From positions 1,906,310 through 1,970,309 of the forward strand of contig LMJI01000001.1 of assembly GCA_001429255.1 (NCBI GenBank): a stretch of 64,000 nt of DNA. The letters are read 5' to 3'. The DNA is from Cellulomonas sp. Root930. GTDB lineage: Bacteria; Actinomycetota; Actinomycetes; Actinomycetales; Cellulomonadaceae. Within the stretch, counting starts at the first letter, position 1. Each line of letters starts with the position of its first letter. The position numbers and the translations under genes are program-made. Positions 44,350-52,675 of this stretch are shown here, piece after piece. The notes under the pieces were generated by a model, which saw only the letters and a list, made by a program, of their open reading frames with translations, searched no databases and was not told the origin of the DNA.

Positions 44350-45006
44350 TCAGGCTGCGCGAGCGTCGAGCGTGGTCAGCCGCTGGTCCACGAGCCACCC
44401 GCTGACCAGCAGGGGCAGGCTGAGTCCGACCAGCGGGAGCAGCACGGTGACGTAGGTGAACGTGACCGCGAGCACCGCGAACGCGACCAGCACGGCCAGG
44501 CCCGTCAGCGGGGAGAGCAGGGGCGCGACGGCGACGAACCGCCACGTGCGCGTCGCCGGGACGTCCTCGTACCTGCGGGCGACGGGCACCAGCGTGGCGA
44601 GCGCGACGACCAGGTAAGCGGTCATCGCGACGAGGCCGACCAGGAGCACGGCTCGCACCGGCCCCGCGGACGCGGCGGCGAGCACCGACGCGTCGAGCGC
44701 CAGCAGCAGGAAGCCGACCGTGAGCGGTGCGCCGAGCACGTTGAGCCGGCGGAAGCCTGCCCGGTACGCGGCCCAGAACTCTTGCCAGAGGTGCTCCGAC
44801 GGGGTCCCGCCGGCCAGCCTGGCCAGCACCGAGCCGCCCGCGCCGAGAGCCGGGTAGGCGCCCAGGACGATCCCGCCAGCGAGCGTGCCGAGGGCGACGA
44901 GCACGTTCACCGCGACCAGCTGGGTGCCCACGCGCAGGAACACCATGACACGCCCGGCCCAGCCGCCGACCGCCAGGTCGTCGTGCGTCGTCGGCAGGCT
45001 GCTCAC
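44350..45006 (-). CDS. YesL-like membrane protein (DUF624)
   Basis: 218 residues with five or six membrane helices, among them VNVLVALGTLAGGIVLGAYP and LLPLVGLSLPLLVSGWL. The ALGTLAGG...YPALGAG and RRLNVLGAP stretches fit DUF624. These proteins usually sit in operons with carbohydrate ABC importers and glycosidases, and their role is not known, perhaps helping the transporter. GTG start in GTGA overlap with the GH43 gene; last gene of the five-gene operon starting at 49575. Confidence 0.85.
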   Translation of the reverse strand: MSSLPTTHDDLAVGGWAGRVMVFLRVGTQLVAVNVLVALGTLAGGIVLGAYPALGAGGSVLARLAGGTPSEHLWQEFWAAYRAGFRRLNVLGAPLTVGFLLLALDASVLAAASAGPVRAVLLVGLVAMTAYLVVALATLVPVARRYEDVPATRTWRFVAVAPLLSPLTGLAVLVAFAVLAVTFTYVTVLLPLVGLSLPLLVSGWLVDQRLTTLDARAA

Positions 45007-46256
45007 GGTTCCACCACCCGGGTGCCGAGCGTCGCGTTGCCGTCCGCGTCGAGGCCGGCGAACGACAGCGTGCTCACGCCGCGCACCGCGTCGACCGAGG
45101 GGAAGACCACGAGCTCGAGGGCCGGGGACGTGAAGTGCCCGTCGCCGTGCGACCGGATCGTCGCGATGACCTCGTCGTCGATCGTCAGAGTGCGGGAGGT
45201 GGCGACGCCGCCGGCGGTGGCCTGGTCGAACGTCACCAGCTCCCAGGTGCCGGCCAGCGCGGCCGGGTCGGTGGGCCGCTCGTCGTCGGGCTCCGCGGCG
45301 CCGGCCCAGGGCTGCGGCGACACCGCCGGCCAGCCGTCGGCGGTCCACACGAGCCGACGCACCTGCACCTCGTGCTGGGTGGGGTCGCCCGCGTCCCGGA
45401 CGTGGTGCACCAGCAGCTGCCGGTCGCCGTCGGTGAGCACCGAGGCGTGCCCGGGGGCCAGCCACGCGCGTCCGCCGGCCAGCGCGTGCCCGGCCAGCAT
45501 GAGGGTGCCGACGAGGGCGGGGTCGCCGTCCAGGTCGGTGAGGTCGCGGCCGGTGCGGTCCACGTACGGGCCGGTCACGGACTCGGAGACGCCCACCCGC
45601 ACGTGGTACGTGGAGAACAGCGAGTCGTAGGAGAGGACCAGCGCGTAGCCCCCGCCCGGGCGGGGCAGGACGAACGCGCCCTCCACCGCCCCCTCGACGC
45701 TGCGCGGCCGCCGGGCGAGCAGGATCCCGGGCGCGTCGCCGACCGCCAGGCCCGAGACCGGGTCCAGCTCGAGGGCGTGGATGCCGCCGAAGAACGAGCC
45801 GTAGACCAGCCAGTGCCGGCCGTCCGCGTCGACCACCGCGTTCGCGTCGATCGCGTTCGGGCCGTCGACGTCGTGCAGGCTGGTCACCACCAGCCCACGG
45901 TCCTCCCACGGTCCCGAGGGGTGCGGCGCGACCGCCAGGCCGATGGCCGAGGTGCGCGAGCCGAACGTCGACGCGGACCAGTACATCCGCCACTCGTCGC
46001 CCACCCGCACCACGTCCGGCGCCCACAGTCCGGCGGCACCGGACCAGTCGGCCCCCGCGGGCGGGACGCCGTCGAGCGCCCACCCGTGGAACTCCCACGT
46101 CACCAGGTCGTCCGAGCGGCGCACCTGCACGCCGGCCCGCACGGGACCGTCCGCCCACGCGTCGGTGGAGAACAGCCAGTACGTGCCGTCGTCGTCGCGG
46201 ACCGCGGTCGGGTCGTGCGCGTGCCGACCGCCCCAGACGGTGGTGTCGGGAACCAT
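45003..46256 (-). CDS. Cytoplasmic GH43 arabinanase or arabinofuranosidase
   Basis: 417 residues. Five-bladed propeller (about 8-320) with the base Asp15 in HAHDPTAVR, the supporting Asp137 in NAIDANAV and the acid Glu192 in GAVEGAFV. A beta-sandwich tail (about 335-417) starts at AGTWELVTFDQ, as in arabinanase C-terminal domains. No signal peptide, so it should work on imported arabino-oligosaccharides. The start is 4 bases after the permease stop and its end overlaps the YesL-like gene. The propeller landmarks AIDANAV and YGSFFGGI are those of endo-1,5-alpha-L-arabinanases, but exo action cannot be excluded. Confidence 0.9.
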   Translation of the reverse strand: MVPDTTVWGGRHAHDPTAVRDDDGTYWLFSTDAWADGPVRAGVQVRRSDDLVTWEFHGWALDGVPPAGADWSGAAGLWAPDVVRVGDEWRMYWSASTFGSRTSAIGLAVAPHPSGPWEDRGLVVTSLHDVDGPNAIDANAVVDADGRHWLVYGSFFGGIHALELDPVSGLAVGDAPGILLARRPRSVEGAVEGAFVLPRPGGGYALVLSYDSLFSTYHVRVGVSESVTGPYVDRTGRDLTDLDGDPALVGTLMLAGHALAGGRAWLAPGHASVLTDGDRQLLVHHVRDAGDPTQHEVQVRRLVWTADGWPAVSPQPWAGAAEPDDERPTDPAALAGTWELVTFDQATAGGVATSRTLTIDDEVIATIRSHGDGHFTSPALELVVFPSVDAVRGVSTLSFAGLDADGNATLGTRVVEP

Positions 46257-46259
46257 CGG

Positions 46260-47171
46260 TCAGCCCTTCGAGCCGGTGAGCGCGACGGACTCGATGATCT
46301 GCCGCTGGAAGATGAGAAACACGATGAGGATCGGCAGCAGCGCCACGAACGACGCGGCCATGATCAGCGGGTAGTCCCGCTGCGTCGCGAACTCCACGTT
46401 GAGGTTGGCGATGACCACCTGCAGCGTCTGCCGCTCGGGGGTGTTCAAGTACAGGATCGGCGCCAGGTAGTCGTTCCAGATCGCCATGAACCAGAGGATG
46501 AACTGGGCGGCGATCGCGGGGCGGATCATCGGCATGATCATCACGCGGAAGATCTGCAGGTAGGAGGCGCCGTCGATCTTGGCGGCCTCGATCATGGAGT
46601 CCGGCACGCTCGACAGGTACTGGCGCAGGAAGAAGATCATGATGATGTTGCCGAACAGCAGCGGCACGATCAGCGGCAGCAGGGTGTCCACCCAGTGCAG
46701 CCGGGAGAACATGACGAACTGCGGGATCATGATCGTCGGGTACGGCACCATCAGCCCGGACAGCAGGACGAGGAAGATCGCGTTCTTGTAGGGCAGCCGC
46801 AGCTTGGCCAGCGCGAACGCGGCGAGCGCGGACGTGAGCGACCCGACCACCGTCACCGAGAGCGCGACGATCAGGCTGTTCTGGAAGCCCGACAGGATCG
46901 GTGCCTCGGTCCACATGCGGACGAAGGTGTTCCACTGCGGCGGGTCCGGGATCCACACCGGCGGCAGGGCGAACACCTGCACCTTGGTCTTCAGGGCGGT
47001 GGTGAACATCCACAGCAGCGGCGCGAGCATCACGAGCGAGCCGGCGGCGAGCAGGGTGAACACGACCACGTTGCCGAGGCGGTTCTGGGAGCTGGCGCTC
47101 ATCCGGTTCTTCTCGGACGGGCCGCGCTGACCGGGGGAGGTCGTCGGGGGCGTCATCAAGGTGGTGGCCAT
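46260..47171 (-). CDS. Carbohydrate ABC permease (MalG-type)
   Basis: 303 residues with six membrane helices after a 30-residue polar lead. The coupling helix EAAKIDGASYLQIFRVMIMP is the EAA motif that contacts the ATPase. The family works on oligosaccharides. Pairs with the MalF-type permease encoded before it (30-base gap). No ATPase gene is in the operon; a shared MsmK-like ATPase encoded elsewhere is expected. Confidence 0.93.
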   Translation of the reverse strand: MATTLMTPPTTSPGQRGPSEKNRMSASSQNRLGNVVVFTLLAAGSLVMLAPLLWMFTTALKTKVQVFALPPVWIPDPPQWNTFVRMWTEAPILSGFQNSLIVALSVTVVGSLTSALAAFALAKLRLPYKNAIFLVLLSGLMVPYPTIMIPQFVMFSRLHWVDTLLPLIVPLLFGNIIMIFFLRQYLSSVPDSMIEAAKIDGASYLQIFRVMIMPMIRPAIAAQFILWFMAIWNDYLAPILYLNTPERQTLQVVIANLNVEFATQRDYPLIMAASFVALLPILIVFLIFQRQIIESVALTGSKG

Positions 47172-47200
47172 GGCTGCGTTCCGTTTCTTCCTCAGTCGAT

Positions 47201-48145
47201 TCAGTCGATGCTGAAGCTGTTGCGCCGGTTGAGGCGGAACTGGATGAAGGTGATGACGAAGACGAGGATCCCGAGGACGATCGACATCGCCGTGGCGTAC
47301 CCCATCTGCTGGTACTTGAACGCCTTGCGGACGATGTACCAGACCACCGACGCGGAGCTGAACTCCGGGCCGCCGGCGGGGGTCATGATGTTGATCTCCG
47401 TGAAGATCTGCGACCCGGCGATGATGTTGGTGACGACCAGGAAGAAGGTCACCGGCCGGACCATGGGCAGCGTGATGTTCCGGAAGCGCTGGAACGCGTT
47501 GGCACCGTCGAGCGCCGCGGCCTCGTGCAGGGACGCCGGCACCCCCTGGATCGCGGCCAGGTACAGGAGCATCGAGTACCCGAGGCCCTTCCAGATGGCC
47601 ATGATGATGATCGCGGGCTTGACGGTCGCGGTGTTCTGCAGCCAGTCGGGGCCGTCGATGCCGAACCAGGCGAGCACCTGGTTGATGAGGCCGAAGTCGC
47701 CGTTGTAGGCGAACTGCCAGACGATCGCGATGGCGGCCAGCGACGAGATCACCGGCACGTAGTAGATGGTGCGGAACGCGGTGCGACCGGGGATCCGGCG
47801 GTTCATGGCCAGCGCGAGCAGCAGCGAGAGCGCCAGGCCGATCGGGATGCCGATCATGTAGAAGAACGTGTTGTACAGCGAGATGCGGAAGTACTCGTCG
47901 CCGAACAGGGTCACGTAGTTGTCGAGGCCGACGAACGTCATCGGGCCCAGACCGTTCCAGCTGGTCAGCGACGCGTACACCGCGAAGCCGATCGGGTAGA
48001 GCGTGAAGAGCAGGAACCCCAGGATCGGGGCCGCGACGAACGCGAGCGCCCAGCGGTGCTCGGTGCGGTGCAGGCGTCGGTTGGCCTGCTTCGCTCGTTG
48101 CTCGGACGTGAGTCCGGGGGTGGTCGACAGCTGCGTCGCGGTCAT
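47201..48145 (-). CDS. Carbohydrate ABC permease (MalF-type)
   Basis: 314 residues, six membrane helices, with the EAA motif HEAAALDGANAFQRFRNITL. The N-terminal tail (about 1-33) is cytoplasmic and basic (RRLHRTEHRW). ATG at 48145 with GAAAGG eight bases upstream; a longer open frame to 48628 runs back into the binding-protein gene. A 15-bp hairpin separates it from that gene. Confidence 0.93.
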   Translation of the reverse strand: MTATQLSTTPGLTSEQRAKQANRRLHRTEHRWALAFVAAPILGFLLFTLYPIGFAVYASLTSWNGLGPMTFVGLDNYVTLFGDEYFRISLYNTFFYMIGIPIGLALSLLLALAMNRRIPGRTAFRTIYYVPVISSLAAIAIVWQFAYNGDFGLINQVLAWFGIDGPDWLQNTATVKPAIIIMAIWKGLGYSMLLYLAAIQGVPASLHEAAALDGANAFQRFRNITLPMVRPVTFFLVVTNIIAGSQIFTEINIMTPAGGPEFSSASVVWYIVRKAFKYQQMGYATAMSIVLGILVFVITFIQFRLNRRNSFSID

Positions 48146-48164
48146 CTGGAGAACCTTTCCGGGG

Positions 48165-48202
48165 GTCCCCGCCGCCCGGAGGCGTGCCCGGGCGGCGGGG
48201 AC
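48165..48202 (-). terminator. Intercistronic hairpin after the second binding-protein gene
   Basis: Perfect 15-bp stem (48165-48179 with 48188-48202), 8-base loop, between the binding-protein stop (48220) and the permease start (48145). The same design is found after the YtfQ-like gene at 33322-33357. Confidence 0.78.
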
Positions 48203-48219
48203 GGGAGGAGGTGGTGCGG

Positions 48220-49575
48220 CTAGTTGCCGGCCGCGGCCTGCTCGGCCGTGGCGTTCGACTCGTCGAGGAGGGCCTGCATCTTCGGCTGCTCCTCGGCCAG
48301 GTAGTCGGCGGCGGTCTGCTTGCCGTCGAGCACCGGCTGGATGTTGGTCCAGAGCTCGTCGTACCACTCGGCGCCGTACGTGAAGGCCGCCGGCATCGCC
48401 CGGCCGTAGTCCTGCGCGATGTCCAGGAACTCCTGGCGGTTGGCGGGCTCCGCGCCCTCCTCGGCGGCCCAGGTCTCGGCCATGTCGATGAGGTTCGGGA
48501 TCTGGATGTTGGCGTCGACCAGCGTCTGCTGGGCGTCGGCGTCGGTGCTCAGGTAGGTGACCAGCTTGACCGCGTCCTCGGGCAGCTTCGACGTCGCGGA
48601 GACGCCGATGCCGAGCGAGCCGAGCCACGTCGCCGCGCCGCCGTCACCGACGGTCGGCCAGGGGATCAGGTCGTAGTCGAAGTCGAGGTCGTTGTAGACC
48701 GAGACGTCCCACGGGCCGACCGGGAAGAAGCCGATCTCGCCAGCCATCCACCGCTGGTACGTGTCGAGCGTCGCGGCATCGGACGCCGACGGCGTGACCT
48801 TGTCCACGTTGGTGAGGTCCGCGAACTTCTGCAGCGCGTCGGCGAACTCCGGGGTGTCCACGGTGACCTCGGTGCGGTCCTCGTTGGTCCAGTCGCCGCC
48901 GTTGCTCCACACCAGCGACTGCAGGTTCCACTGGACGTTGAGCCCGGTGCCCCACTGGTCGACGGCGCCGTCCCCGTCGGTGTCCACGGTCAGCTGCTTG
49001 CTGATGTCGACGAACTGCTCCCACGTGAGCGGGGTGTCCTTGTCGGGCAGCGGGATGCCGGCCGCCTCGAGCATCGTCTTGTTGTAGCCGAACGAGAACG
49101 GGCCGACGTCCTTCGGCAGGCCGTAGAGCTTGCCGTCGGGGGTGCCCTGGAGCGTGCCGTCGAACCGGTAGGAGTCGACGCCGTAGGGCCAGATGTTGTC
49201 CAGGTCGATGCCGCTGGCGTCCACCTGCTCGGTGATGTCCATGAGGATGCCCGAGCTGACGTACGACTGGAGCGTGGCCTGCTCGATGTAGAACACGTCG
49301 GGCACGTTGTTGCCGGCCACGGCCGCCTGGAGCTTGGTGGCGTACTGGTCGGCGTCGGTCACGATGACCTTCACCTTGACGCCGGTGTCCTCGGTGTACT
49401 TGGCGATGGCGGCCTCGTAGGCCGCCTTCTCGTCCGGTCCACCACGGAACATGAACGTGATCTGCTTGTCTCCGCCGTCGCTTGCGCCGTCGCCGCCGTC
49501 GCTGCACGCGGTGAGCGTGAACGTCCCGGCGACCGCGGCGCACACGGCGCCTGCGATGAGCCTGTTCCTCTTCAT
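48220..49575 (-). CDS. Oligosaccharide-binding lipoprotein of an ABC importer
   Basis: 451 residues of the SBP_bac_1 (MalE-like) class. Lipobox in FTLTACSDG (lipid anchor about Cys24), then ITFMFRGGPDEKAAYEAAIA, VPDVFYIEQATLQSYVSSG, LYGLPKDVGPFSFGYNKTML and MAGEIGFFPVGPWDV. The size and class suit an oligosaccharide. The ATG at 49575 has GGAGG seven bases upstream; another ATG at 49590 is less likely. First gene of the operon that runs down to 44350. Its promoter and two operator sites are in 49688-49744. Confidence 0.93.
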   Translation of the reverse strand: MKRNRLIAGAVCAAVAGTFTLTACSDGGDGASDGGDKQITFMFRGGPDEKAAYEAAIAKYTEDTGVKVKVIVTDADQYATKLQAAVAGNNVPDVFYIEQATLQSYVSSGILMDITEQVDASGIDLDNIWPYGVDSYRFDGTLQGTPDGKLYGLPKDVGPFSFGYNKTMLEAAGIPLPDKDTPLTWEQFVDISKQLTVDTDGDGAVDQWGTGLNVQWNLQSLVWSNGGDWTNEDRTEVTVDTPEFADALQKFADLTNVDKVTPSASDAATLDTYQRWMAGEIGFFPVGPWDVSVYNDLDFDYDLIPWPTVGDGGAATWLGSLGIGVSATSKLPEDAVKLVTYLSTDADAQQTLVDANIQIPNLIDMAETWAAEEGAEPANRQEFLDIAQDYGRAMPAAFTYGAEWYDELWTNIQPVLDGKQTAADYLAEEQPKMQALLDESNATAEQAAAGN

Positions 49576-49687
49576 CGTCCTGCCTCCCATATCCCAAGGA
49601 TGTGCGAGGTCACGGTCGCGTCGGGACCGGTGGGGGCTGGTCCGTCAGGGTCGTCGTTGACCTCATTCGCTCTGATCGACGCTGTGT

Positions 49688-49714
49688 CTACAACGTTGAT
49701 CTACAACGATGTAG
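49688..49714. promoter_or_regulatory. Operator pair: one perfect and one degenerate copy
   Basis: CTACAACGATGTAG at 49701-49714 is identical to the other two sites. Directly beside it, CTACAACGTTGATC (49688-49701) keeps one full half and the central CG. The pair lies just downstream of the predicted start of the binding-protein operon. Confidence 0.82.
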
Positions 49715-49744
49715 AACATGACACGAGAACCCGCGTGCGGTCAA
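49715..49744 (-). promoter_or_regulatory. Promoter of the binding-protein operon
   Basis: On the minus strand TTGACC (49744-49739), 18 bases, CATGTT (49720-49715), directly followed by the operator. The divergent side has the same layout. Confidence 0.55.
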
Positions 49745-49766
49745 GCCACGAACCGGTAACGGCCGG

Positions 49767-49795
49767 TTGACGTCCTCTGAGCCGCCGTGCATGAT
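49767..49795 (+). promoter_or_regulatory. Promoter of the GH27-GH51-GH43 operon
   Basis: TTGACG (49767-49772), 17 bases, CATGAT (49790-49795), then an operator four bases later, so a bound repressor would sit on the transcription start. Confidence 0.6.
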
Positions 49796-49799
49796 GCGT

Positions 49800-49813
49800 C
49801 TACAACGATGTAG
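49800..49813. promoter_or_regulatory. Operator CTACAACGATGTAG before the GH27 operon
   Basis: Third identical copy of the 14-bp inverted repeat, 27 bases before the GH27 start and overlapping the expected transcription start. Confidence 0.85.
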
Positions 49814-49840
49814 AAACGACCGACGGCGAAGGGGCTGACG

Positions 49841-51166
49841 ATGTCGCTGCACGCTCGGACGCCGCCCATGGGCTGGAACAGCTGGGACTCGTACGGGACC
49901 ACCGTGACGCAGGACGAGGTCCTCGCGAACGCCCGCGTGCTGGCCGAACGGTTGCTGCCGCACGGCTGGGACACGGTCGTCGTGGACATCGACTGGTACG
50001 ACCCGGCGGCCCGCGCGCACGGCTACAACGACGGCTCATCCCTCGTCCTCGACGCCTTCGGGCGCCAGCTGCCCGCGGAGAACCGGTTCCCGTCGGCGGC
50101 CGGCGGCCGAGGCTTCCGACCGCTCGCCGACGAGGTGCACGCCCTGGGCCTGCGGTTCGGGGTGCACATGATGCGTGGCATCCCGCGGATCGCGGTCGAG
50201 CAGGACCTGCCCGTCGAGGGCACCTCCTGGACCGCCCGCGACGCCGCCGACACGACCTCGGTCTGCCCCTGGAACGACGACAACTACGGGCTCGACCACG
50301 ACCACCCCGCCGCGCAGGCGTACCTCGACGGGCTGGTCGCGCAGCTCGCCGGCTGGGGCGTCGACTTCCTCAAGGTCGACGACATGCTGGCCCCGTACCA
50401 CCCCGACGCGGTCGAGGCGTGGGCGCGGGCGATCGAGCGCTCCGGCCGGGACATCGTGCTCTCCCTGTCGCCCGGCACCCACCTGTCCACCGCGCAGGTC
50501 GACCACCTGCGCGAGCACGCCCAGATGTGGCGGATCTCCGACGACCTCTGGGACCGCTGGGAGGACGTGCACGCGCAGTTCGCCCGGCTGGCCCGGTGGG
50601 CCCCGTTCCAGCAGCCGGGCGGGTGGGCCGACGCCGACATGCTGCCGCTGGGGCGCATCGGCCTGCGCGCCGAGCGTGGCGACGACCGGCAGAGCCGGCT
50701 GACGCCCGACGAGCAGCGGACCATCCTCACGCTCTGCGTGATGGCCCGGTCGCCGCTCATGGTCGGCGGTGACCTGCCGACGAGCGACCCCGCGACCCTG
50801 GACCTGCTGGCCAACCCCGCGGTCGGGCACGTGCTGCGCGCCGCGACCGGAGGCCGGGAGATCGTCCGGGAGCCCCTCGACGACGGCGAGCTCATCGTCT
50901 GGACCTCCGTGGAGGACGCGACCACCTACGTCGCGGCCTTCTGGACCGGCCCGGAGCCGCGGACCGTCTCGCTGCCGCTCTCGTCCCTGGTCGGCCACGC
51001 CGCCGCCCGGGACACCTGGACCACCCGCGACCTGTGGGAGCCCGGCACCACCCCTGACCTGCACCCGACCACGTGGGAACCGGAGGGGGCGCTCGTCCTC
51101 GACGTGCCCTCCCACGGGGTGCGCTGGACCGCACTCGACACCCGACCGAACCAGGAGACCTCATGA
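49841..51166 (+). CDS. GH27 glycosidase, possibly a beta-L-arabinopyranosidase
   Basis: 441 residues. TIM barrel beginning TPPMGWNSWDSYG, nucleophile Asp180 in FLKVDDML, acid/base Asp235 in WRISDDLWD, and a C-terminal beta domain. At 48-52 the sequence is VDIDW, where GH27 alpha-galactosidases have a DD(G/C)W motif: the second aspartate is replaced by Ile50. I recall that the Streptomyces avermitilis GH27 beta-L-arabinopyranosidase also has Ile at this place, because arabinopyranose lacks the C6 hydroxyl. No signal peptide: cytoplasmic. First gene of the operon with GH51 and a secreted GH43; it overlaps GH51 by ATGA. Confidence 0.9.
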   Translation: MSLHARTPPMGWNSWDSYGTTVTQDEVLANARVLAERLLPHGWDTVVVDIDWYDPAARAHGYNDGSSLVLDAFGRQLPAENRFPSAAGGRGFRPLADEVHALGLRFGVHMMRGIPRIAVEQDLPVEGTSWTARDAADTTSVCPWNDDNYGLDHDHPAAQAYLDGLVAQLAGWGVDFLKVDDMLAPYHPDAVEAWARAIERSGRDIVLSLSPGTHLSTAQVDHLREHAQMWRISDDLWDRWEDVHAQFARLARWAPFQQPGGWADADMLPLGRIGLRAERGDDRQSRLTPDEQRTILTLCVMARSPLMVGGDLPTSDPATLDLLANPAVGHVLRAATGGREIVREPLDDGELIVWTSVEDATTYVAAFWTGPEPRTVSLPLSSLVGHAAARDTWTTRDLWEPGTTPDLHPTTWEPEGALVLDVPSHGVRWTALDTRPNQETS

Positions 51167-52671
51167 TCCCCGTCCGACTCACCCTCGACCCGGCCTTCCG
51201 GGTCGGCCCGGTCCGCCGGCGCACGTTCGGCTCGTTCGTCGAGCACCTCGGCCGCTGCGTCTACACCGGCATCCACGACCCCGCGCACCCGACCGCCGAC
51301 GCCGACGGGTTCCGCAAGGACGTGCTCGAGCTCACCCGCGAGCTGGGCGTGAGCACGGTGCGCTACCCCGGCGGCAACTTCGTCTCCGGCTACCGCTGGG
51401 AGGACGGCGTCGGCCCCCTCGACCAGCGCCCGGCCCGCCTGGACCTCGCGTGGCACTCCACCGACCCCAACACGGTCGGCGTCGAGGAGTTCATGCGCTG
51501 GGCCAGGCTCGCGGAGGTCGAGCCGATGATGGCCGTCAACCTGGGCACCCGCGGCGTGCAGGAGGCGGTGGACCTGCTCGAGTACTGCAACGTCCGCGGC
51601 GGCACCCGTCTGTCCGACCAGCGCCGCGCCAACGGTGCGCAGGACCCGTACGACATCCGCATGTGGTGCCTGGGCAACGAGATGGACGGCCCGTGGCAGA
51701 TCGGCCACAAGACCGCGTACGAGTACGGCCGCCTGGCCGCCGAGACCGGTCGCGCGATGCGCATGGTCGACCCGGACCTGGAGCTCGTCGCGTGCGGCTC
51801 GTCCGGCGTCGCCATCCCGACGTTCGGCGAGTGGGAGCGGATCGTGCTCTCCGAGGCGTACGAGCAGGTGGACCTCATCTCCGCCCACGCGTACTACTGG
51901 GAGGAGGACGGCGACCTCGGCTCGTTCCTGGCGTCGGCGGTGGACATGGACCACTTCGTCGAGTCGGTGAGCGCGACCGCGGACGCCGTGCGGGCGCACA
52001 AGAAGGTGGACAAGCGGATCCACATCTCGTTCGACGAGTGGAACGTCTGGTACCAGCACCGCGCGGAGTCCAAGCCGCCGACCGGGCACGACTGGCCCGT
52101 GGCACCCGTGCTGCTCGAGGACAAGTACAACGTGGCCGACGCCGTCGTCGTCGGGAACCTGCTCATCTCCCTGCTGCGGCACACCGACCGCGTGCACTCG
52201 GCGTCGCTGGCGCAGCTGGTCAACGTGATCGCGCCGATCATGACCGAGCCCGGCGGCCGGTCCTGGAAGCAGACGATCTTCCACCCGTTCGCGCAGGCGT
52301 CCCGGTACGCCGTGGGCGACGTGCTCCAGGTGGCGGTCGAGTCGCCCACGTACGAGACCGCGAAGTACGGCGACGCGTCGCTGGTCGACGCGGTCGCCAC
52401 GCGGGACCCGGAGACCGGTGCGGTCGCGCTGTTCGCGGTGAACCGCTCGCTGACCGAGACCGTCACGCTCGAGGTCGACGCCCGCTCGCTGCCCGGCCTG
52501 CGCGTGGTCGAGGCGAGCACCCTGTCCAACCCGGACCACACCTGGTCCGCCACGGCCGACGACGACACCTCGGTGGCGCCGCGGGCCAACGCGACCGCGG
52601 TCGTGCGGGACGGCCGGCTCACCGTCGAGGTGCCGCCGGTGTCCTGGAACGTCGTCCGGCTGGGGGTCTGA
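51163..52671 (+). CDS. abfA: GH51 alpha-L-arabinofuranosidase
   Basis: 502 residues, normal length. TIM barrel plus C-terminal jelly roll. Acid/base Glu173 in WCLGNEMDGPW, nucleophile Glu292 in ISFDEWNVWY; substrate-side motifs RYPGGNFVSGYRWED and SAHAYYWEEDGD. No signal peptide, so it removes arabinofuranose from imported oligosaccharides. CCAGGAGACCTC before the ATG gives a good ribosome binding site, and the start overlaps the GH27 stop. Confidence 0.96.
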   Translation: MIPVRLTLDPAFRVGPVRRRTFGSFVEHLGRCVYTGIHDPAHPTADADGFRKDVLELTRELGVSTVRYPGGNFVSGYRWEDGVGPLDQRPARLDLAWHSTDPNTVGVEEFMRWARLAEVEPMMAVNLGTRGVQEAVDLLEYCNVRGGTRLSDQRRANGAQDPYDIRMWCLGNEMDGPWQIGHKTAYEYGRLAAETGRAMRMVDPDLELVACGSSGVAIPTFGEWERIVLSEAYEQVDLISAHAYYWEEDGDLGSFLASAVDMDHFVESVSATADAVRAHKKVDKRIHISFDEWNVWYQHRAESKPPTGHDWPVAPVLLEDKYNVADAVVVGNLLISLLRHTDRVHSASLAQLVNVIAPIMTEPGGRSWKQTIFHPFAQASRYAVGDVLQVAVESPTYETAKYGDASLVDAVATRDPETGAVALFAVNRSLTETVTLEVDARSLPGLRVVEASTLSNPDHTWSATADDDTSVAPRANATAVVRDGRLTVEVPPVSWNVVRLGV

Positions 52672-52675
52672 GAGC

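Noticed and set aside
50436..50446. GAGCGCTC-type palindrome inside the GH27 gene as a CelR-like operator
   Set aside because: It lies in coding sequence (Glu-Arg-Ser codons) and is short; such octamers arise by chance in this base composition.
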